A stretch of DNA of 45,645 nucleotides. Origin: Acidimicrobiaceae bacterium. Lineage in GTDB: Bacteria; Actinomycetota; Acidimicrobiia; Acidimicrobiales; UBA8190. How positions within the stretch are numbered: the first letter of the stretch is position 1; each line of letters opens with the position of its first letter. The translations under genes and the position numbers were made by a program. Shown piece after piece: positions 23,827 to 33,686 of the stretch. Under the pieces are notes generated by a model. The model had not been told where the DNA came from, made no database searches, and was given only the letters and a program-made list of their open reading frames with translations. Where the stretch lies: contig PLXQ01000055.1 of the NCBI GenBank assembly GCA_003151475.1, positions 2,020 to 47,664 on the forward strand. Reading direction: 5' to 3'.

Positions 23827-25230
23827 ATGGCCGACGTCCCCTACCGTTTCGAGCGCACGGCCGAGGCGGGCTCCCTGCACGAGCGTTATGCCGAGCTGGG
23901 AGCCGGTGAAGAGACAGACGACGACGTCGCCGTGGCCGGCCGGGTGATGCTCACCCGGCCGCAGGGTCGCCTGGCTTTCGCCACCCTGCGCGACTCGTCG
24001 GGTCAAATCCAGCTCTTCGCCACCGAGAAGGTGACGGCCGATTTCGAGACCTTCTCCAGGTTGTCGCAGGGCGACTGGGTGGGTGCGCGTGGGCGGGTCA
24101 TGCGGACACGCAAAGGCGAGCTGTCGGTCCAGGTCCACGAATGGGTGCTCCTGGCCGAGGCGCGTCGTTCGTTCGGTGACAAGTGGAAGGGCGTGACCGA
24201 CACCGAGACACGCTTCCGCCAGCGCGAAGTCGACCTGTGGGCCAATGAACGCGCCGGTGAGGTGCTGCGTTTACGCAGCCGGGTGGTGAGTGTTCTGCGC
24301 CGGCGTCTCGAAGCCGAGGGCTTCGTCGAGGTCGAGACCCCCATGCTGCACGTCCTGGCCGGTGGTGCGCTGGCCAAGCCGTTCGTGACGCATCACAACG
24401 CCCTCGACACCGATCTGTACCTGCGGATCGCGCCCGAATTGTTCCTGAAGCGCCTCGTGATCGGGGGCTTCGAAAAGGTGTTCGAGATCGGGCGTGTCTT
24501 TCGCAACGAGGGCCTGTCGCCGCGTCACAACCCCGAGTTCACGATGCTCGAGCTCTACCAGGCCTACGCCGACTACTCCGACTTCTTGGTCCTGGTGGAA
24601 CAGCTCGTCGCCGGACTGGCGTCGGAGCTGCTGTCGACCACCGTGCTCACGTACCAGGGCCGCCCTCTCGATCTCACCCCGCCGTGGCGGCGCGCCACCA
24701 TGGCCGAGCTCGTGACCGAGGCCACCGGCGAGGAAGCGAGCGTGCATACCCCCGTCGACGAGTTGCGCCGCCGGGTGGCCGCCGCCGGAGTCGATCCCGA
24801 TCCGTCGTGGGGCTCGGGGAAGCTGCTGCTCGAGCTGTACGAGAAGACGGCCGAGCCGCAACTGTGGGGTCCGGTGTTCGTGACGGAGTTCCCCGCCGAG
24901 GTGTCTCCGCTGTCACGGCGTCATCGTGACGACCCCGATCTGGTGGAGAGGTTCGAAGCGGTGGTGGCCGGGCGCGAGCTGGTGAACGCCTTCTCCGAGC
25001 TCGTCGACCCCGACGATCAGCGGGCCCGGTTCGAGGCGCAGGCCGCCGCCAAGGCGGCCGGCGACGACGAGGCCATGGTGGTCGACGAGGACTACCTCCG
25101 CGCCCTGGAGCTCGGGCTGCCACCCACGGCGGGGCTCGGCCTCGGTATCGACCGTCTGGTCATGCTCCTGGCCGACGTCTCGAACATCCGCGAGGTCATC
25201 GCCTTCCCGACGCTTCGCCCCGAACGCTGA
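23827..25230 (+). CDS. lysS: Lysyl-tRNA synthetase, class II
   Basis: 467 residues. N-terminal OB anticodon-binding domain (VAVAGRVMLTRPQGRLAFAT). Motif 1 is FVEVETPMLHVLAGGALAKP, motif 2 is FEIGRVFRNEGLSPRHNPEF, motif 3 is GLGLGIDRLVMLL. Full length for a bacterial class II LysRS. It ends the long biosynthetic run; the next gene is separated by 229 bp. Confidence 0.95.
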   Translation: MADVPYRFERTAEAGSLHERYAELGAGEETDDDVAVAGRVMLTRPQGRLAFATLRDSSGQIQLFATEKVTADFETFSRLSQGDWVGARGRVMRTRKGELSVQVHEWVLLAEARRSFGDKWKGVTDTETRFRQREVDLWANERAGEVLRLRSRVVSVLRRRLEAEGFVEVETPMLHVLAGGALAKPFVTHHNALDTDLYLRIAPELFLKRLVIGGFEKVFEIGRVFRNEGLSPRHNPEFTMLELYQAYADYSDFLVLVEQLVAGLASELLSTTVLTYQGRPLDLTPPWRRATMAELVTEATGEEASVHTPVDELRRRVAAAGVDPDPSWGSGKLLLELYEKTAEPQLWGPVFVTEFPAEVSPLSRRHRDDPDLVERFEAVVAGRELVNAFSELVDPDDQRARFEAQAAAKAAGDDEAMVVDEDYLRALELGLPPTAGLGLGIDRLVMLLADVSNIREVIAFPTLRPER

Positions 25231-25390
25231 TCGCCCGTCGGCTCCCGGTGCCCCTCAGTCGCTGTTGACACCGCGGCCGTTGACTGCTGTTGACACTGTG
25301 GCTGTCGAGTTCGGTGGGGGAGCCCCGAGCGATGTTGGGTATGCGTTGAGTACTTCGTCGTTTCCTAACAATTGCCACACCAGGATCTCA

Positions 25391-25427
25391 CGGCTCGAGC
25401 CCATGATGGGGGGTAGAGATCGAGCCG
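25391..25427. promoter_or_regulatory. Hairpin in the leader of the small secreted protein
   Basis: CGGCTCGA (25391-25398) and TCGAGCCG (25420-25427) form an 8-bp stem 33 nt before the ATG. Further upstream GCTGTTGACAC occurs twice (25261-25271 and 25286-25296), each containing a -35-like TTGACA. Nothing else is recognised in 25231-25459. Confidence 0.4.
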
Positions 25428-25459
25428 GATACGCCGGCATTCGACAGGAAGGTCGGCAG

Positions 25460-25855
25460 ATGTTTGCGAAGGTCACGACGATGAAGTTGGCGCACAAGGC
25501 GGTGGCTGCCACGCTGATGTGCGGCGTCTTCGCCCTGGGAATGACCGGGGTGGCGTCGGCCGCCACTGGTGCCGTTGCTGCTCCGGCGGCGACCACCCAT
25601 CTCAGCTGTGCCCGGGCGCCCAAAGCGCTGACCAGGATCTCCAAGATCGAGGGCGCCATCGGGCGCCGACTTCCCAAGTGGCAGGCGGCGGAGAAGAAGG
25701 CCACCGCCGCCGGCCATACCACCCGGGCCGGCCGTATCGAAACCCGCATCCACAAGCTGCAGAAGATCGACACGAAGGTTGGCGCGCTGGCCAAGAAGAT
25801 CAACGCCAAGTGCCCGGTGGGAACCTCGGGAACAGGATCGACCACGGCCTCGTAA
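25460..25855 (+). CDS. Small secreted basic protein, unknown
   Basis: 131 residues. Signal peptide AVAATLMCGVFALGMTGVASAA, with cleavage likely after ASA. The mature part has two Cys (LSCARAPK near the start, NAKCPVG near the end), many Lys/Arg/Ala and short helical heptads (RIETRIHKLQKIDTKVGALA). I do not recognise the family. AGGAAGG precedes the ATG at 25460. It is isolated between lysS and a convergent prenyltransferase gene. Confidence 0.6.
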   Translation: MFAKVTTMKLAHKAVAATLMCGVFALGMTGVASAATGAVAAPAATTHLSCARAPKALTRISKIEGAIGRRLPKWQAAEKKATAAGHTTRAGRIETRIHKLQKIDTKVGALAKKINAKCPVGTSGTGSTTAS

Positions 25856-25877
25856 CCGAGGCCAGCGTCGCCGCCGG

Positions 25878-26861
25878 TTAGATGCTCGGAACCGGGAGAT
25901 CGTCGAGCAGGGACTGGGCCAGCTCTCCGAGCGAGCGCCCGAGTTCGGGGCCTGCGAGAGCGGCGGCGGCGTCGACGGCCTGCTGCACATAACGCCGCCC
26001 GGCGGTCAGGGTGGCGTCGATGGCGGTGGAAGCGGCCACGATCGACCGGGCCTTGTCGCGCTCGGCCGGGTCCAGGGGCTTGCCCAAAAGCGGTGCCAGC
26101 TCCGGCCCGGCTCCGGGGTCCTGCAGAGCCTTCAGAACCGGCAGCGTGTAGATGCCTTCGGCCAGGTCCTGCCCGGGCAGCTTGCCCAGATCCTCTTCGG
26201 TGCCGATGACGTCCAGCACGTCGTCGCGCAGCTGGAAGACCATGCCGAAGCAGCGGCCGAAGGTGGTGAGGGCCTCGACCTCGGCCCGGGGCAGGCCCCC
26301 GGTGAGGCCCCCGATGCGGCAGGAGGTGGCCATGAGGGCGGCCGTCTTGCCGGCAATGGCGTCGAAGTAGTGCTCTTCCGTGCGCTCGGTGCTGAAGGCG
26401 GCCCGGACTTCGGCCACCTGGCCCTGGCAGAGCTCGCCCAGGGTGTGGGCGAGCAGTCCGGCAATTTCGGTCCCGAGCGAGGCGGCAATCTCGGCCGAAC
26501 GGGCCAGCAGGAAGTCCCCGGCCACGATGGCGACGAGGTTGCCCCACCGGGCGTTCACGCTCTCGACCGTCCGGCGCATGGTGGCTTCGTCCATGACATC
26601 GTCGTGGTAGAGCGACGCCAAGTGGACGAGCTCGACCGCCACGGCACCCTGCAGGTCGTCGTGCTCAGCCCCACGGGTCCCGCCCGTGGCCGAGGCCAGG
26701 GCCAGGCCGGGCCGCAGACGCTTGCCGCCGGCGGATATGAGGTGTCCGGTGACCTCGTCCAAGAAGGGGTCGCCCGAGCCGACCGATTCCCGCAGCTCGG
26801 GCTCGAGGCTGGCCAGGTTGCCGTCCATGAAGGGAAGCGACAGAAGGGGAGCTGCGTTCAC
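25878..26861 (-). CDS. Polyprenyl diphosphate synthase
   Basis: 327 residues. First Asp-rich motif HDDVMDEA after LVHLASLYH; second is FQLRDDVLDVIG; GGKRLRPGL lies near the N-terminus. It elongates prenyl chains, probably for menaquinone side chains. GTG at 26861 is preferred because a TATCGT box lies 8 nt upstream; a TTG at 26900 or ATG at 26828 are alternatives. Confidence 0.88.
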   Translation of the reverse strand: MNAAPLLSLPFMDGNLASLEPELRESVGSGDPFLDEVTGHLISAGGKRLRPGLALASATGGTRGAEHDDLQGAVAVELVHLASLYHDDVMDEATMRRTVESVNARWGNLVAIVAGDFLLARSAEIAASLGTEIAGLLAHTLGELCQGQVAEVRAAFSTERTEEHYFDAIAGKTAALMATSCRIGGLTGGLPRAEVEALTTFGRCFGMVFQLRDDVLDVIGTEEDLGKLPGQDLAEGIYTLPVLKALQDPGAGPELAPLLGKPLDPAERDKARSIVAASTAIDATLTAGRRYVQQAVDAAAALAGPELGRSLGELAQSLLDDLPVPSI

Positions 26862-27181
26862 TGCGCAGAACGATAGGCGAAGGAGCCCGAGAAGCGACAA
26901 CGGACTGTGACCCTGTCCTGGTCAGGGGCCATGTCGGGGTCCGGGGCGACGTCCCCGGCACCGGGCCCCGCGCCGCCCATGCCCGGAATATGGGGCCCCC
27001 ACCCCGGCCCTCCTCATCGGTTGGATGACCGCGGAATGTGGTTTTCGTCAGGATCTGAGCCCAACATGCCGAAGAGATCGGACGGATCCTTGACTCAGAT
27101 TCGTGACGGACTGGTGTTGGTTCGTTCGGTCCGCCCGGTACACTCGTTTTCAGGAATCGAGCCTTCGAGGGAGGCGGTCTG
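26862..27181. other. Divergent intergenic region, prenyl synthase / clpC
   Basis: A 320-bp gap with no convincing gene. It holds the promoters of both flanking genes. The clpC leader side contains TTGGTT-16-TACACT (27117-27144). Confidence 0.5.
27117..27144 (+). promoter_or_regulatory. Sigma-A-type promoter of clpC
   Basis: TTGGTT (27117-27122), 16-nt spacer, TACACT (27139-27144). +1 would fall near 27151, about 30 nt before the GTG, with a GGGAGG ribosome-binding site. Confidence 0.5.
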
Positions 27182-29671
27182 GTGTTCGAACGCTTCACGG
27201 ACCGGGCACGGAGGGTGTTGGTGCTGGCGCAAGAGGAAGCGCGCCTGCTCAATCACAGCTTCATCGGTACCGAGCATATTCTCCTCGGCCTTATTCACGA
27301 GGGCGAGGGTGTGGCCGCCAAGGCCCTGGAACAGCTCGGCATCTCGTTGGAGGCCGTGCGCGAAAAGGTGGAAGAGACGATAGGGCTCTCCGGCACAGCG
27401 CCGACGGGCTCTCCGCCCTTCACGCCCCGGGCCAAGAAGGTCCTTGAGCTCTCGCTACGCGAGGCTCTCCAACTGGGTCACAACTACATCGGGACCGAGC
27501 ACATGCTTCTCGGGTTGGTGCGCGAGGGCGAGGGCGTCGCCGCCCAGGTTCTCGTCAGCCTCGGAGCCGACCTGGCTCGTGTCCGCCAGCAGGTGATCCA
27601 GCTCCTCTCGGGTTACCAGGGCAAGGAGTCGGTTGGGTCCGGCCCCGGATCGACGGCCTCGGAGACCCCTTCGGGCGGCTCACCGGTTCTCGATCAGTTC
27701 GGCCGCAACCTTACGCAGCTGGCCCGCGAGGGGAAGCTCGACCCCGTCATCGGCCGTGACAAAGAGATCCAGCGGGTCATGCAGGTGCTGTCGCGGCGCA
27801 CCAAGAACAACCCCGTGCTGATCGGGGAGCCCGGTGTGGGCAAGACGGCCATCGTGGAAGGCCTGGCCCAGCGGATCGTGGCCAACGACGTGCCCGAGAC
27901 CTTGCGCGGCAAGCAGCTCTACACCCTTGACCTCGGCGCTCTGGTCGCCGGCAGCCGCTACCGCGGTGATTTCGAGGAGCGCCTCAAGAAGGTTCTGAAG
28001 GAGATCCGGACCCGGGGCGACATCGTGCTGTTCATCGACGAGTTGCACACCCTGGTGGGTGCAGGGGCCGCTGAAGGGGCCATCGACGCCGCCTCCATCT
28101 TGAAGCCGATGCTGGCCCGTGGCGAGTTGCAGACGATCGGTGCCACCACGCTCGACGAGTACCGCAAGCACCTTGAGAAGGACGCTGCGCTCGAGCGGCG
28201 CTTCCAGCCCATCAAGGTCGAGCAGCCCACGGTGGCGCACACCATCGAGATCCTGAAGGGCTTGCGCGACCGTTACGAGTCGCACCACTCGGTGACGATC
28301 ACGGACCAGGCCCTCGTGGCCGCGGCCAACCTGGCCGACCGCTACCTGGCCGACCGCTACCTGCCCGACAAGGCCATCGACCTCATCGACGAGGCCGGCA
28401 GCCGGCTGCGGATAAAGCGGATGACCACTCCTCCGGACTACAAGAAGCTCGAAGAGGAGATCGACCGGATCCGCACGGACAAGGAGTCGGCCATCGAGCG
28501 CCAGGCGTTCGACCAGGCGAAGAAGCTGGCCGAGCAGGAGAAGGAACGCCTCGACCGCAAGACGGCCATGGAGGCCGAATGGCGGGCTGAGGGTGTCGAG
28601 CTCTTCGACATCGTCGACGAGGAGGTCATCGCCGAGGTGCTGGCCAACTGGACGGGCATCCCCGTCTACCGGTTGACCGAAGAGGAGACATCCAAGCTCC
28701 TGCGCATGGAGGACGAGCTGCACAAGCGGGTCATCGGCCAGGAAGAGGCCATCAAGGCACTGTCGCGGGCCATGCGTCGCACGCGCGCCGGGCTGAAGGA
28801 CCCCAAGCGTCCGAGCGGCTCGTTCATCTTCCTGGGCCCCACAGGGGTGGGAAAGACCGAGTTGGCCAAGACACTGGCTGAGTTTCTCTTCGACGACGAA
28901 GACGCGCTGATCCAGCTCGACATGAGTGAGTACATGGAGAAGCACACCGTGTCGAGGCTCGTGGGCTCGCCCCCGGGGTACGTTGGTTACGAAGAGGGTG
29001 GCCAGCTCACCGAGGCGGTGCGCCGCAAGCCCTTCTCCGTGGTTCTGTTCGACGAGGTGGAGAAGGCTCACCCCGACGTGTTCAACGCCCTGCTGCAGAT
29101 CCTGGAGGACGGTCGGTTGACCGACGCCCAGGGTCGTTCGGTGGACTTCAAGAACACCGTTCTGATCATGACCTCGAACTTGGGAACGGCCGACCTGCGC
29201 AAGTCGTCGGTGGGCTTCGCCAAGTCGTCGGAAGCGGTCAGCTACGAGCGCATGAAGACCAAGGTCAACGAGGCTCTGAAGCAGCACTTCCGGCCCGAGT
29301 TCTTGAACCGGATCGACGAGGTGATCGTCTTCCACGAGCTGTCACGGCAGGAAGTCGTCGAGATTGTCGACCTCATGATCAAGCGTGTCGGCGACCAGCT
29401 TGAAAGCCAGGGTCTGGGCCTTGAGCTCACCCCGGCGGCCAAGGTGATGTTGGCCGACAAGGGCTACGACCCGACCTTGGGTGCACGACCGTTGCGCCGG
29501 GCCATCCAGCAGTTCGTGGAGGACCCGCTGTCGGAACGCATCTTGTGGAAGGAATTCCGCGTGGGCGAGACGATCATCGTCGATGTCGACAACGACGAGA
29601 TCGTCTTCCGCACCGTCGAGGGCCTTCAGCCACCGCCGGTGGAGCTGGCCGGAGCCGGCCCCAGCACCTGA
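27182..29671 (+). CDS. clpC: ATP-dependent Clp protease ATPase subunit ClpC
   Basis: 829 residues. Two Clp-N repeats ([20 protein letters not shown] and [18 protein letters not shown]). AAA1 Walker A GEPGVGKT, Walker [14 protein letters not shown] domain around [23 protein letters not shown]2 Walker [18 protein letters not shown], then [20 protein letters not shown] and [11 protein letters not shown]. It unfolds substrates for ClpP and is essential in actinobacteria. GTG start with GGGAGG upstream. Confidence 0.96.
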   Translation: MFERFTDRARRVLVLAQEEARLLNHSFIGTEHILLGLIHEGEGVAAKALEQLGISLEAVREKVEETIGLSGTAPTGSPPFTPRAKKVLELSLREALQLGHNYIGTEHMLLGLVREGEGVAAQVLVSLGADLARVRQQVIQLLSGYQGKESVGSGPGSTASETPSGGSPVLDQFGRNLTQLAREGKLDPVIGRDKEIQRVMQVLSRRTKNNPVLIGEPGVGKTAIVEGLAQRIVANDVPETLRGKQLYTLDLGALVAGSRYRGDFEERLKKVLKEIRTRGDIVLFIDELHTLVGAGAAEGAIDAASILKPMLARGELQTIGATTLDEYRKHLEKDAALERRFQPIKVEQPTVAHTIEILKGLRDRYESHHSVTITDQALVAAANLADRYLADRYLPDKAIDLIDEAGSRLRIKRMTTPPDYKKLEEEIDRIRTDKESAIERQAFDQAKKLAEQEKERLDRKTAMEAEWRAEGVELFDIVDEEVIAEVLANWTGIPVYRLTEEETSKLLRMEDELHKRVIGQEEAIKALSRAMRRTRAGLKDPKRPSGSFIFLGPTGVGKTELAKTLAEFLFDDEDALIQLDMSEYMEKHTVSRLVGSPPGYVGYEEGGQLTEAVRRKPFSVVLFDEVEKAHPDVFNALLQILEDGRLTDAQGRSVDFKNTVLIMTSNLGTADLRKSSVGFAKSSEAVSYERMKTKVNEALKQHFRPEFLNRIDEVIVFHELSRQEVVEIVDLMIKRVGDQLESQGLGLELTPAAKVMLADKGYDPTLGARPLRRAIQQFVEDPLSERILWKEFRVGETIIVDVDNDEIVFRTVEGLQPPPVELAGAGPST

Positions 29672-29713
29672 GCTTCAGTACCAGCCGAGCATCGCAGTTC
29701 CTGAGCGAGACGC

Positions 29714-29744
29714 ACACCGCCGCGGTCAATGACCGCGGCGGTGT
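29714..29744. terminator. Perfect 15-bp-arm hairpin after clpC
   Basis: ACACCGCCGCGGTCA (29714-29728) and TGACCGCGGCGGTGT (29730-29744) are perfect inverted repeats around a single A. There is no T-tract. A strong intrinsic-like terminator, 43 nt after the clpC stop and just before the radA promoter. Confidence 0.7.
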
Positions 29745-29757
29745 CATACCCGGGACC

Positions 29758-29763
29758 TAGCCT
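29758..29763 (+). promoter_or_regulatory. -10 box TAGCCT upstream of radA
   Basis: TAGCCT ends 8 nt before the radA ATG; no ribosome-binding site. Confidence 0.4.
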
Positions 29764-29771
29764 GCAGCGCT

Positions 29772-31181
29772 ATGGGTCGACAGAGATCGGTGCACCGGTG
29801 TGGATCTTGTGGCGCGGCCACAGCGCGCTGGGCCGGTCGGTGCCCGACATGCGGTGAGTGGAACACCCTGGCCGAGGAAGCGGCGCCCGCGGTGGCGGCG
29901 CCACCCATGAGGAACGGCGCCTCGGCGGGCGGATACGTGGCACCGGTGCCGCTCTGCGCCGTCGACCTGTCCGGGGCGACCCCCCGGCCCACGGGGTTGG
30001 CCGAGCTCGACCGCGTTCTCGGCGGCGGATTCGTTCCCGGCTCCGTCTCGCTCCTCGGTGGGGAGCCCGGCGTCGGCAAGTCGACTCTGCTGTTACAGGT
30101 CCTGCGGTCGGTGGCGGAGACGGGTGCCGTCGTCGTGCTCGTTTCCGCCGAGGAGTCGTCCGCCCAGGTGCGTCTGCGGGCCGAGCGCCTCGGTCCCGTG
30201 CCGCCGACACTGCTGCTGCTCGAGGAGACCGATGTACGGGCCGTGGCCGGGATTCTCGAGGATTGCTCCCCGGCGCTCGTTGTCGTCGACTCCATCCAGG
30301 CGGTGTGTGATCCGACCACCTCGGGGCTCCCGGGGGGCGTGCCCCAGGTGCGGGCGTGCGCCGAATTCCTCGTGCGGTTGGCCAAGACCCACGCCGTGCC
30401 GTTCGTTCTCGTGGGTCACGTCACGAAGGACGGCACCCTCGCCGGTCCCCGGGTCCTCGAGCACCTGGTCGACACGGTGATGACGGTGGAAGGCGACAGG
30501 CATCACGCTCTGCGGATGGTGCGAGCCACGAAGCACCGGTTCGGGCCCACAGGAGAGCTGGGCCTGTTCGCCATGGGTGATGCCGGCCTCACGGCGGTGA
30601 CCGATCCCCACCGGCTCCTGCTCGGAGACCGGCGTCCGGGCATTGCGGGCAGTGCGGTGCTGGCGGCGATGGAAGGGCAGCGGGCGCTGTTGGTCGAGAT
30701 CCAGGCACTGTGGGCGCCCGCCTCATCGGATTCCGCCCCGCCGCGCCGCTCTGCGCAGGGCGTCGACGGTGGTCGATTGGCGCTGCTGTTGGCCGTGCTC
30801 GAGCAGCACGGGGGAGTGGTGCTCGGGCGCACCGATGTCTTCGCCTCGGCCGTGGGCGGAATCCGCGTGACGGAACCGGCGGCCGACCTGGCGCTGGTCC
30901 TGGCCCTGGCGTCGGCGGTGGCGACCATCGCCATCGCCCCTGATGTGGTCGCTTTCGGTGAGGTCGGCCTCGGCGGGGAGATCCGCCAGGTTCCCCAGGC
31001 GGAGCGCCGCCTGTCGGAGGCGGCGCGCATCGGTTTCCGTCGGGCCGTCGTCCCCGCCTCGTGTCCCGACGGACCGCCCGGCATAGAGCTTCTGCGTGTC
31101 GAATCAGTGTCCGAGGCCACCACTCTCGCTCTCGCCCGTGCCGGTGACCGCTCGGTCACCAGGCAGCGCCTCTCGGCGTAA
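29772..31181 (+). CDS. radA: DNA repair ATPase RadA (Sms)
   Basis: 469 residues. N-terminal C4 zinc finger (Cys10, 13, 24, 27). RecA-like core with GGEPGVGKSTLLL (Walker A) and LVVVDSIQAV. The RadA-specific motif reads KHRFG (usually KNRFG). C-terminal Lon-protease-like domain. It promotes branch migration in recombinational repair. Its neighbour disA is the usual partner in actinobacteria and firmicutes; RadA is known to modulate DisA. Confidence 0.94.
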   Translation: MGRQRSVHRCGSCGAATARWAGRCPTCGEWNTLAEEAAPAVAAPPMRNGASAGGYVAPVPLCAVDLSGATPRPTGLAELDRVLGGGFVPGSVSLLGGEPGVGKSTLLLQVLRSVAETGAVVVLVSAEESSAQVRLRAERLGPVPPTLLLLEETDVRAVAGILEDCSPALVVVDSIQAVCDPTTSGLPGGVPQVRACAEFLVRLAKTHAVPFVLVGHVTKDGTLAGPRVLEHLVDTVMTVEGDRHHALRMVRATKHRFGPTGELGLFAMGDAGLTAVTDPHRLLLGDRRPGIAGSAVLAAMEGQRALLVEIQALWAPASSDSAPPRRSAQGVDGGRLALLLAVLEQHGGVVLGRTDVFASAVGGIRVTEPAADLALVLALASAVATIAIAPDVVAFGEVGLGGEIRQVPQAERRLSEAARIGFRRAVVPASCPDGPPGIELLRVESVSEATTLALARAGDRSVTRQRLSA

Positions 31182-31217
31182 CGCACAAACGGGGCGTAGC
31201 CGCCCGTAGCTCACGGG

Positions 31218-31223
31218 TACCAT
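31218..31223 (+). promoter_or_regulatory. -10 box TACCAT for leaderless disA
   Basis: TACCAT ends exactly 6 nt before the GTG at 31230. The preceding CCCGT-AGCTC-ACGGG (31203-31217) can form a 5-bp hairpin overlapping the promoter. Confidence 0.5.
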
Positions 31224-31229
31224 GCCTTC

Positions 31230-32354
31230 GTGGAGCGAACCATTGCGGCCGTGGCCGGGGCCCTTTCGCTCGTTGCTCCCGGACAGCCACTGCGCGACGG
31301 ACTCGAGCGCGTTCTCCTGGCCAATCGCGGCGCACTCATCGTGGTGGGCGACGACGCCGACGTGCTCTCCATCTGTACCGGCGGGTTCCTTCTCGACGCC
31401 GAGTTCACACCCCAGCGGTTGTCGGAGTTGGCCAAACTCGACGGGGCCATCATCGTGTCGGCCGATGCGGCACGCATCGCCCGCGCCAATGTCCATCTCA
31501 TGCCCAATCCGTCCATCCCCACATCCGAGACCGGTACCCGGCACCGCACGGCCGAACGCATAGCGCGATCCATCGATGTCCCGGTTATCTCGGTTTCGGC
31601 GTCGATGGGCGTGGTGACGGTCTACCGGGGTGATGCCAAGCACGTGCTGCAGTCGGCCTCGCGCCTGCACGAACGGATCGGTCAGGCTCTTCAGACCCTC
31701 GAGCGCTTCCGTCAGCGGCTCGATGTCGCCGTCGGCGCACTGTCTGCTCTCGAGATGGAGGACACGGTGACGTTGCGCGACGTGACGGCCGTTCTGCAAC
31801 CGGCCGAGCTTGCCGTCCGCATCGCCGACGAGATCGACGGTGAATTGGTGGAACTGGGTGACGACGCCCGGCTCCTGCGGCTGCAGCTCGAAGAGCTTCT
31901 CGATGGCGTGGCTCCGGTGCGACGGCTGGTGGTGCGCGACTACATGCGTGGCGGTCCCTCGGGGCGTGGCGCCCACGATCAGCCAGGGACCGACGGGGCC
32001 CGGACGGCGGCCCGGCCCGGGGTGGAACGCGCCCTGCAGACGCTCGGCCGGCTCACCACCGAGGAGCTTCTCGACACCCGGCGGGTGGCGGCGGCGCTCG
32101 GTCTGCCCCCCGGCCAGCTCGACCTCGACACGGCTATGGAGCCACGCGGTTACCGCCTCCTGCACCGCCTACCCCGATTTCCCGACGCCATCATCGAAGG
32201 CATCGTCGAGCACTTCGCCGGCCTCCAACGCATCATGCGGGCGTCGGTGTCGGACCTCGAGGAGGTCGCCGGCGTGGGTGAGGCGCGAGCCCGCTCGTTG
32301 AAGGACGGGCTGGCTCGGTTGGCCGAGGCAACCATCCTCGACCGGTACACCTGA
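31230..32354 (+). CDS. disA: DNA integrity scanning diadenylate cyclase DisA
   Basis: 374 residues. DAC domain with LDGAIIVSADAARI (DGA motif) and TGTRHRTAERIA (RHRTAER). Helical linker, then the C-terminal helix-hairpin-helix DNA-binding domain (ASVSDLEEVAGVGEARARSL). It makes c-di-AMP from two ATP while scanning DNA branches. The linker contains a Gly/Ala-rich insertion (GGPSGRGAHDQPGTDGARTA). Leaderless GTG. Confidence 0.95.
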   Translation: MERTIAAVAGALSLVAPGQPLRDGLERVLLANRGALIVVGDDADVLSICTGGFLLDAEFTPQRLSELAKLDGAIIVSADAARIARANVHLMPNPSIPTSETGTRHRTAERIARSIDVPVISVSASMGVVTVYRGDAKHVLQSASRLHERIGQALQTLERFRQRLDVAVGALSALEMEDTVTLRDVTAVLQPAELAVRIADEIDGELVELGDDARLLRLQLEELLDGVAPVRRLVVRDYMRGGPSGRGAHDQPGTDGARTAARPGVERALQTLGRLTTEELLDTRRVAAALGLPPGQLDLDTAMEPRGYRLLHRLPRFPDAIIEGIVEHFAGLQRIMRASVSDLEEVAGVGEARARSLKDGLARLAEATILDRYT

Positions 32355-32454
32355 GGCGCTGTCGCGCTGACCAGGGCCTCCCGGGCATCCAGGCACGTCA
32401 CGGACGCCCGAATATGGTCCCGGCCAGCCACGTAGGGCGGGGGGCGCCTCCTGG

Positions 32455-32460
32455 TAGAAT
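32455..32460 (+). promoter_or_regulatory. -10 box TAGAAT upstream of carD
   Basis: TAGAAT 49 nt before the GTG at 32510; no clear -35 box. The GC-rich discriminator region is typical of CarD/RbpA-dependent promoters. Confidence 0.45.
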
Positions 32461-32509
32461 GGGTGACTGCTCTGCGCGCTCTGAGCGCGGCAACTTTCGG
32501 GAGAAATAC

Positions 32510-32986
32510 GTGTTCGATATCGGTGACAAGGTGGTTTACCCGCATCACGGTGCGGCGATCATCGAGCGTCGTGAGGTGAAAGAAGCCTTCGGCGAGAAGC
32601 GCGAGTACCTGGTCCTGCGCCTGGCCTACGGGGATCTCACCTTGATGGTGCCGTCGGACAACACCGAGGGCGTGGGCCTGCGTGAGGTCATTAACGACGA
32701 AGAGGTCGAGGAGGTCTTCGCCGTCCTTCGTAAGAAGGAAGCGAGGATGCCGACCAACTGGTCCCGGCGCTACAAGAACCACTCCGAGAAGCTCCGCTCT
32801 GGCGACATTTACCAGGTGGCCGAGGTGGTGCGGAACCTGTCCATCCGCGACAAGGACAAGGGCCTGTCGGCCGGCGAGAAGCGCATGCTCCAGCGGGCCC
32901 GCCAGATCCTCGTCTCCGAGCTCACCTTCGCCCTCGACGTCGACGAAGAGGCGGCCGAGAAGCGCCTCGACGAGGCGTTGCCCTGA
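32510..32986 (+). CDS. carD: CarD-family RNA polymerase-binding regulator
   Basis: 158 residues. N-terminal RNAP-interaction domain (FDIGDKVVYPHHGAAIIERR, YGDLTLMVPSDN). Helical C-terminal DNA-binding domain (MPTNWSRRYKNHSEKLRSGD, then LSAGEKRMLQRARQILVSEL). It stabilises the open complex at rRNA and housekeeping promoters. GTG at 32510 with CGGGAG upstream; the open frame back to 32414 is leader sequence. Confidence 0.95.
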   Translation: MFDIGDKVVYPHHGAAIIERREVKEAFGEKREYLVLRLAYGDLTLMVPSDNTEGVGLREVINDEEVEEVFAVLRKKEARMPTNWSRRYKNHSEKLRSGDIYQVAEVVRNLSIRDKDKGLSAGEKRMLQRARQILVSELTFALDVDEEAAEKRLDEALP

Positions 32987-33041
32987 TCCAGGGTGTCGGG
33001 CGTCGCTTGGCGGCGGCGTCATCGTCAGGAGGCCGGCTCCG

Positions 33042-33686
33042 GTGACGGTGTGGGTGGTGGTGGTGGCAGCCGGTGGTGGCAGCCGATTCGGGGCCCTCAA
33101 GCAATTCGCCGAGATCGGGGGCCGCGCCCTGGTTGAGTGGTCCGTGGATACAGCGAGGTCCGTCGCCGACGGAGTGGTCCTTGTTCTTCCCGAAGACGTC
33201 GTCCATGCCCGACCGCAGCCGAGCCATGGCGCCGACATCGTCGTCGCCGGCGGTCCCACCCGTTCCGCGTCCGTTTCGCGCGGGCTGGACATGGTCCCGA
33301 GAGAGGCGGACGTGATCGTGATCCACGACGGAGCCCGCCCTCTCGCCTCGTCTGCTCTCTTCCGGGCGGTGATCGAAGCCGTCGTCGCCGGCGCCTCGGC
33401 CGCTGTTCCCGGCTTGGCCGTGGCTGACACCGTGAAGCGAGTCGACGGGGACGGCGTGGTGGTGGAGACGGTCGAGCGCGACGCTCTGGTGACGGTGCAG
33501 ACGCCTCAGGCTTTTCGCTCCGAGGTCCTGCGCCGGGCCCACGCCGCCGGAGGCGATGCCACCGACGACGCTGCCCTTGTGGAGGCGCAAGGCGCTACCG
33601 TGCGCGTCGTGCCCGGCGAATGGCGAAACATGAAGGTGACGACCCCCGCCGATCTCGACATGGCCCGTACCCTCACCGGGGCATGA
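33042..33686 (+). CDS. ispD: 2-C-methyl-D-erythritol 4-phosphate cytidylyltransferase
   Basis: 214 residues. Nucleotide-binding N-terminus VAAGGGSRFGALKQF, IVIHDGARPLAS, VQTPQAFRSEVL and TDDAALVE are present. MEP-pathway isoprenoid step 3. GTG start with AGGAGG at 33028-33033; the stop overlaps ispF (ATGA). Confidence 0.94.
   Translation: MTVWVVVVAAGGGSRFGALKQFAEIGGRALVEWSVDTARSVADGVVLVLPEDVVHARPQPSHGADIVVAGGPTRSASVSRGLDMVPREADVIVIHDGARPLASSALFRAVIEAVVAGASAAVPGLAVADTVKRVDGDGVVVETVERDALVTVQTPQAFRSEVLRRAHAAGGDATDDAALVEAQGATVRVVPGEWRNMKVTTPADLDMARTLTGA

Noticed and set aside
27680..29335. 551-residue antisense ORF over clpC
   Set aside because: A shadow frame caused by GC-rich codon bias; the sense strand encodes an unmistakable ClpC.
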